This document shows, in pieces, positions 61,408 through 64,000 of a DNA stretch of 64,000 nucleotides (position 1 is the first letter of the stretch; the number at the start of each line of letters is the position of its first letter). The stretch lies in contig NZ_CP132343.1 of assembly GCF_040529065.1 (NCBI RefSeq), positions 434,001 through 498,000 of the forward strand, given 5' to 3'. The position numbers and the translations under genes are program-made. Below the pieces are notes generated by a model. That model did no database searches, was not told the DNA's origin, and saw nothing but the letters and a program-made list of their open reading frames with translations. The stretch is from Xanthomonas sacchari (GTDB lineage Bacteria > Pseudomonadota > Gammaproteobacteria > Xanthomonadales > Xanthomonadaceae).

Positions 61408-61576
61408 CCCCTGGGAGATAAATCGGAGGCTGATCCTGCCTCCATCCGTCTTCCTTGCTATGGCCTCCCATGTTCCGGACGCTCGGTGACGTGCGTATGA
61501 CAATCGCTGCGCTGGGGTTCACGCATCGCGCATGCCGCGCCGGTTAGCCTGGGCGCCTCACCCCGGGATGGTTCGC

Positions 61577-62509
61577 ATGGCTGCAGCGCATTGGCGTCTG
61601 ATCCTCAACGGCAAGTCGGCCGGCGACGAGGCATTGCGCGAGGCGGTCATGGCCATGCGTGCGCGCGGCGTGGCGCTGCAGGTGCGGGTCACCTGGGAGC
61701 AGGGCGATGCCGAGCGCTACGTGGCCGAGGCGGTGGCCGATGGCGCCGCCTGCATCGTCGCCGCCGGTGGCGACGGCACCCTCAGCGAGGTCGCCAGCGC
61801 GCTGGCGCATCGCCAGGAGCCGGCCGCGGCATTGCCGGCCCTGGGCCTGGTGGCGCTGGGCACGGCCAACGATTTCGCCACGGCCACCGGCATTCCGCTG
61901 CCGCCGCTGGAGGCGCTGGAGCTGATTGCCCGCACCACGGCGCTGCCGATCGACCTGCTGCGCATCGAGGCCGAGCACGGCCCGCACTGGTGCGCCAATG
62001 TCGCCAGCGGCGGCTTCGGCACCCAGGTCACGGTGGAGACCGACGAAGGCTTGAAGAAGGTGCTGGGCGGGCTGGCCTACCTGGTCACCGGCATGAGCCG
62101 GCTGGGCCGGATCGATCCGATCCGGGCGCGCTTCGAAGGGCCGGACTTTGCCTGGGAAGGCGATTTCATCGCGCTCTGCCTGGGTAACGGCCGCCAGGCC
62201 GGCGGTGGCCAGGTGCTGTGCCCGGAGGCGCTGCTCGACGACGGCCTGCTCGACCTGACCCTGGTGCCCGAGCTGACCGGCGAGGTCGCCGCGACCCTGG
62301 GCACCCTGGTCACGTCCGGCAAGCAGGCCGCACTGGAGCGGGTGGCGGTGCGTGCGCGCCTGCCATGGCTGCGGATCGAGGCGGCGCAGCCGCTGACCCT
62401 GAACCTGGACGGCGAGCCGGAAACCTCGCGCCACTTCCGCATCGACTGCGTGCCCGGGCGCCTGCGCATGCACCTGCCGCCGGACTCGCCGCTGCTGCAG
62501 GCGCGCTGA
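61577..62509 (+). CDS. yegS: YegS-type lipid kinase
   Basis: 310 residues from ATG 61577; an ATG at 61568 is an alternative. The diacylglycerol-kinase catalytic motif [15 protein letters not shown] lies at 62-76. [22 protein letters not shown] at the start and [22 protein letters not shown] and [24 protein letters not shown] match E. coli YegS well. YegS phosphorylates phosphatidylglycerol in vitro (family knowledge). It is a single gene beside a repeat-rich gap. Confidence 0.94.
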   Translation: MAAAHWRLILNGKSAGDEALREAVMAMRARGVALQVRVTWEQGDAERYVAEAVADGAACIVAAGGDGTLSEVASALAHRQEPAAALPALGLVALGTANDFATATGIPLPPLEALELIARTTALPIDLLRIEAEHGPHWCANVASGGFGTQVTVETDEGLKKVLGGLAYLVTGMSRLGRIDPIRARFEGPDFAWEGDFIALCLGNGRQAGGGQVLCPEALLDDGLLDLTLVPELTGEVAATLGTLVTSGKQAALERVAVRARLPWLRIEAAQPLTLNLDGEPETSRHFRIDCVPGRLRMHLPPDSPLLQAR

Positions 62510-62569
62510 CGCCAGCAGGTCGCAGCGCCTGCCATCCATCTCCTTTCGTGCTGCTCGCGTGCTGCTCTT

Positions 62570-62654
62570 GTAGGAGCGGCTCTTGTCCCCTGTTGTGGGA
62601 TCAGCCGCGACAGGCATTCCCGGTAATGCCCGTCGCGGCTGAAGCCGTTCTTAC
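62570..62654. repeat. REP-like palindrome, type A pair (degenerate)
   Basis: Two type A units; the first is interrupted after gtaggagcggc by about 20 extra bases, the second ends ttcttac instead of ctcctac. Suggests decay. Confidence 0.75.
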
Positions 62655-62754
62655 GACAGGCGGCGTGGCGAGGATCGGTTCGATCGTGGACGCGCACGCG
62701 ATGACCAGATCGCGTACCTCAGACTCCGCACGGCGCACCAAGGCGAGTGCGCCC

Positions 62755-62780
62755 CTGTGGGAGGGGCTTCAGTCCAGACG
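62755..62780. repeat. REP-like unit, type B
   Basis: ctgtgggaggggcttcagtc plus cagac, a single unit of the type B family. It lies about 200 bases upstream of trpE. Confidence 0.7.
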
Positions 62781-62870
62781 CGACGCCCTCACCGACCACC
62801 TCCGCACCGCACTCGAACGGTCGCGCCTGCAACCGTTGCCAGTCGCCGCAGTTGCGGTAAAGTAGCCGCC

Positions 62871-63017
62871 GTGTCCAGTCTGACGACCCCGCGTTCCTTC
62901 ACTTCCGCTCGCCGTGCGTGGCGATGGTGGCCTGCAGCCGTCGTCCGCCCTGTCACCGAGTCCCGGAAGGAAAGCCGTCTTGATTACCCGCGAGCAGTTC
63001 CAGCGCTACGCCGCTGA
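62871..63017 (+). CDS. Candidate upstream ORF of trpE with clustered Trp codons
   Basis: A 48-residue frame from GTG 62871 contains Trp-Arg-Trp-Trp (three TGG codons at 62919-62930) and ends after overlapping the trpE start by 38 bases in another frame. Trp-rich leaders regulate trp operons in many bacteria. No terminator-like hairpin with T-run lies between, so classic attenuation is not shown. Translation is hypothetical. Confidence 0.3.
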   Translation: MSSLTTPRSFTSARRAWRWWPAAVVRPVTESRKESRLDYPRAVPALRR

Positions 63018-64000
63018 AGGTCACACCCGCATCCCCGTCGTCCGCGAAGTGCTGTCCGACCTGGACACGCCGCTGTCGGTCTATCTCAAGCTCGCCGACG
63101 CCCCGCACACCTATCTGTTCGAATCGGTCGAAGGCGGCGAACGTTTCGGGCGCTACTCGATCATCGGCCTGCCGGTGCGCCGCGTGTACACCTTCCGTGG
63201 GCACACCCTGGACGTGCGCGACCATGGCGAGCTGATCGAGCGCCGCGAGGTCGCCGATCCCTTCGCCGAGGTCGAGGCGCTGCGTGCCCAGCATGTGGTG
63301 CCCAAGCTGGCGGGCGTGCCCGGCTTCACCGGTGGCCTGGTCGGCTGGTTCGGCTTCGAATGCATCGGCTACATCGAGCCGCGCCTGGCCGGCGCCGTCG
63401 CCCGCGACGAGCTGGACACCCCGGACATCCTGCTGATGCTGTCCGAGGAAGTGGCGGTCTTCGACAACCTCAAGGGCCGCCTGTACCTGATCGTGCATGC
63501 CGACCCAGCCGAGGCCGACGCCTGGGAACGCGCGCAGGCGCGCCTGGATGCGCTCACCACCACGCTGCGCCAGCCCGGCGCCGGCTACCCCGCGCCGCTG
63601 GCGCGCGATGTGCTGGACGAGAGCGACTTCGTCTCCGGCTTCACCCGCGAGGGCTTCATCGCCGCAGTGGAGAAATCCAAGGACTACATCCGTGCCGGCG
63701 ACATCTTCCAGGTGGTGCTGAGCCAGCGCCTGAGCGTGCCGTTCGCCGCGCGCCCGGTGGACGTGTACCGCGCGCTGCGCGCATTGAACCCGTCGCCGTA
63801 CATGTATTTCCTCGACGTCGGCGACACCCAGGTGGTCGGCTCCTCGCCGGAGATCCTGGTGCGGCTGGAGAACGGCCAGGTCACCGTGCGCCCGATCGCC
63901 GGCACCCGGCCGCGCGGCAAGACCCCGGAAGAGGATCAGGCGCTGGAGGCGGAACTGCTCGCCGATCCGAAGGAGCGCGCCGAGCACCTGATGCTGATCG
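62980..64000 (+). CDS. trpE: Anthranilate synthase component I (N-terminal part, runs off the window)
   Basis: 340 residues are visible from TTG 62980 (AAGGAAA upstream); the rest lies beyond the end. It makes anthranilate from chorismate with TrpG-supplied ammonia, the first step of tryptophan synthesis. DAPHTYLFESVEGGERFGRYSIIGL is the N-terminal region that includes the Trp feedback site (ESVExGE-RYSIIG). IRAGDIFQVVLSQRL, ALRALNPSPYMYFLDVGDTQVVGSSPEILVRLENG and RPIAGTRPRGKTPEED are chorismate-binding motifs. The start codon TTG is rare but well placed. Confidence 0.97.
   Translation, partial: MITREQFQRYAAEGHTRIPVVREVLSDLDTPLSVYLKLADAPHTYLFESVEGGERFGRYSIIGLPVRRVYTFRGHTLDVRDHGELIERREVADPFAEVEALRAQHVVPKLAGVPGFTGGLVGWFGFECIGYIEPRLAGAVARDELDTPDILLMLSEEVAVFDNLKGRLYLIVHADPAEADAWERAQARLDALTTTLRQPGAGYPAPLARDVLDESDFVSGFTREGFIAAVEKSKDYIRAGDIFQVVLSQRLSVPFAARPVDVYRALRALNPSPYMYFLDVGDTQVVGSSPEILVRLENGQVTVRPIAGTRPRGKTPEEDQALEAELLADPKERAEHLMLI

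Overview
The window is about 70% GC and is packed with genes on both strands. The gene content points to a member of the Xanthomonadaceae, most probably Xanthomonas: a PepSY-phoPQ cluster, birA-coaX-SPOR next to tRNA-Thr, metE, trpE, a type IV secretion effector with the family-specific XVIPCD tail, and many short palindromes of the form gtaggagcggcttcagccgc. The genus call is inference from family resemblance, since no search was possible.

Layout. 1-5 kb: the end of an RND outer-membrane channel, a secreted alpha/beta-hydrolase-like protein, and metE under a clear cobalamin riboswitch. 5.6-9.7 kb: dusA, then a PepSY protein with the two-component pair PhoP-PhoQ. 9.9-13.9 kb: a DUF1800/DUF1501 pair, mtfA and a small exported protein. 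14-17.5 kb: birA-coaX-SPOR and tRNA-Thr(TGT). 17.6-23.4 kb: arginase, two entericidin-like lipoproteins, a CsbD protein, trpS with an unusual C-terminal extension, and an MBL-fold hydrolase. 23.5-26.4 kb: an IS110-type element and accessory small proteins, one of them Rap1a/Tai-like. 26.5-29.5 kb: two EamA transporters and a lipoprotein hydrolase.

29.7-39.0 kb holds two ABC systems back to back. A MacB/LolD-type export system is split from its adaptor by about 970 bp of repeats, and a drug-type ABC pair is followed by a DesK/DesR-like two-component system. 39.1-46.3 kb: a diguanylate cyclase, a TonB receptor, a membrane catalase with cytochrome b561, and a Ca/Na exchanger. 46.3-52.2 kb is a complete six-gene group-2 Mrp (Pha-type) Na+(K+)/H+ antiporter operon.

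52.6-58.6 kb is the most interesting accessory part. It has a putative X-T4SS killing effector (GH19 + M23 + peptidoglycan-binding + XVIPCD), a lipoprotein resembling the XAC2610 immunity family directly upstream of it, and two further small lipoprotein genes that share an identical leader. 58.8-64 kb is housekeeping: purC, a J-domain protein, rpe, a GNAT, a YegS-like kinase and the start of trpE.

Two structural signals stand out. One is a pair of facing inverted copies of a roughly 240-bp structured element at 33.1-33.7 kb, whose hairpins differ by compensatory changes. The other is a set of AATCCC/GGGATT repeats found at three convergent gene junctions.
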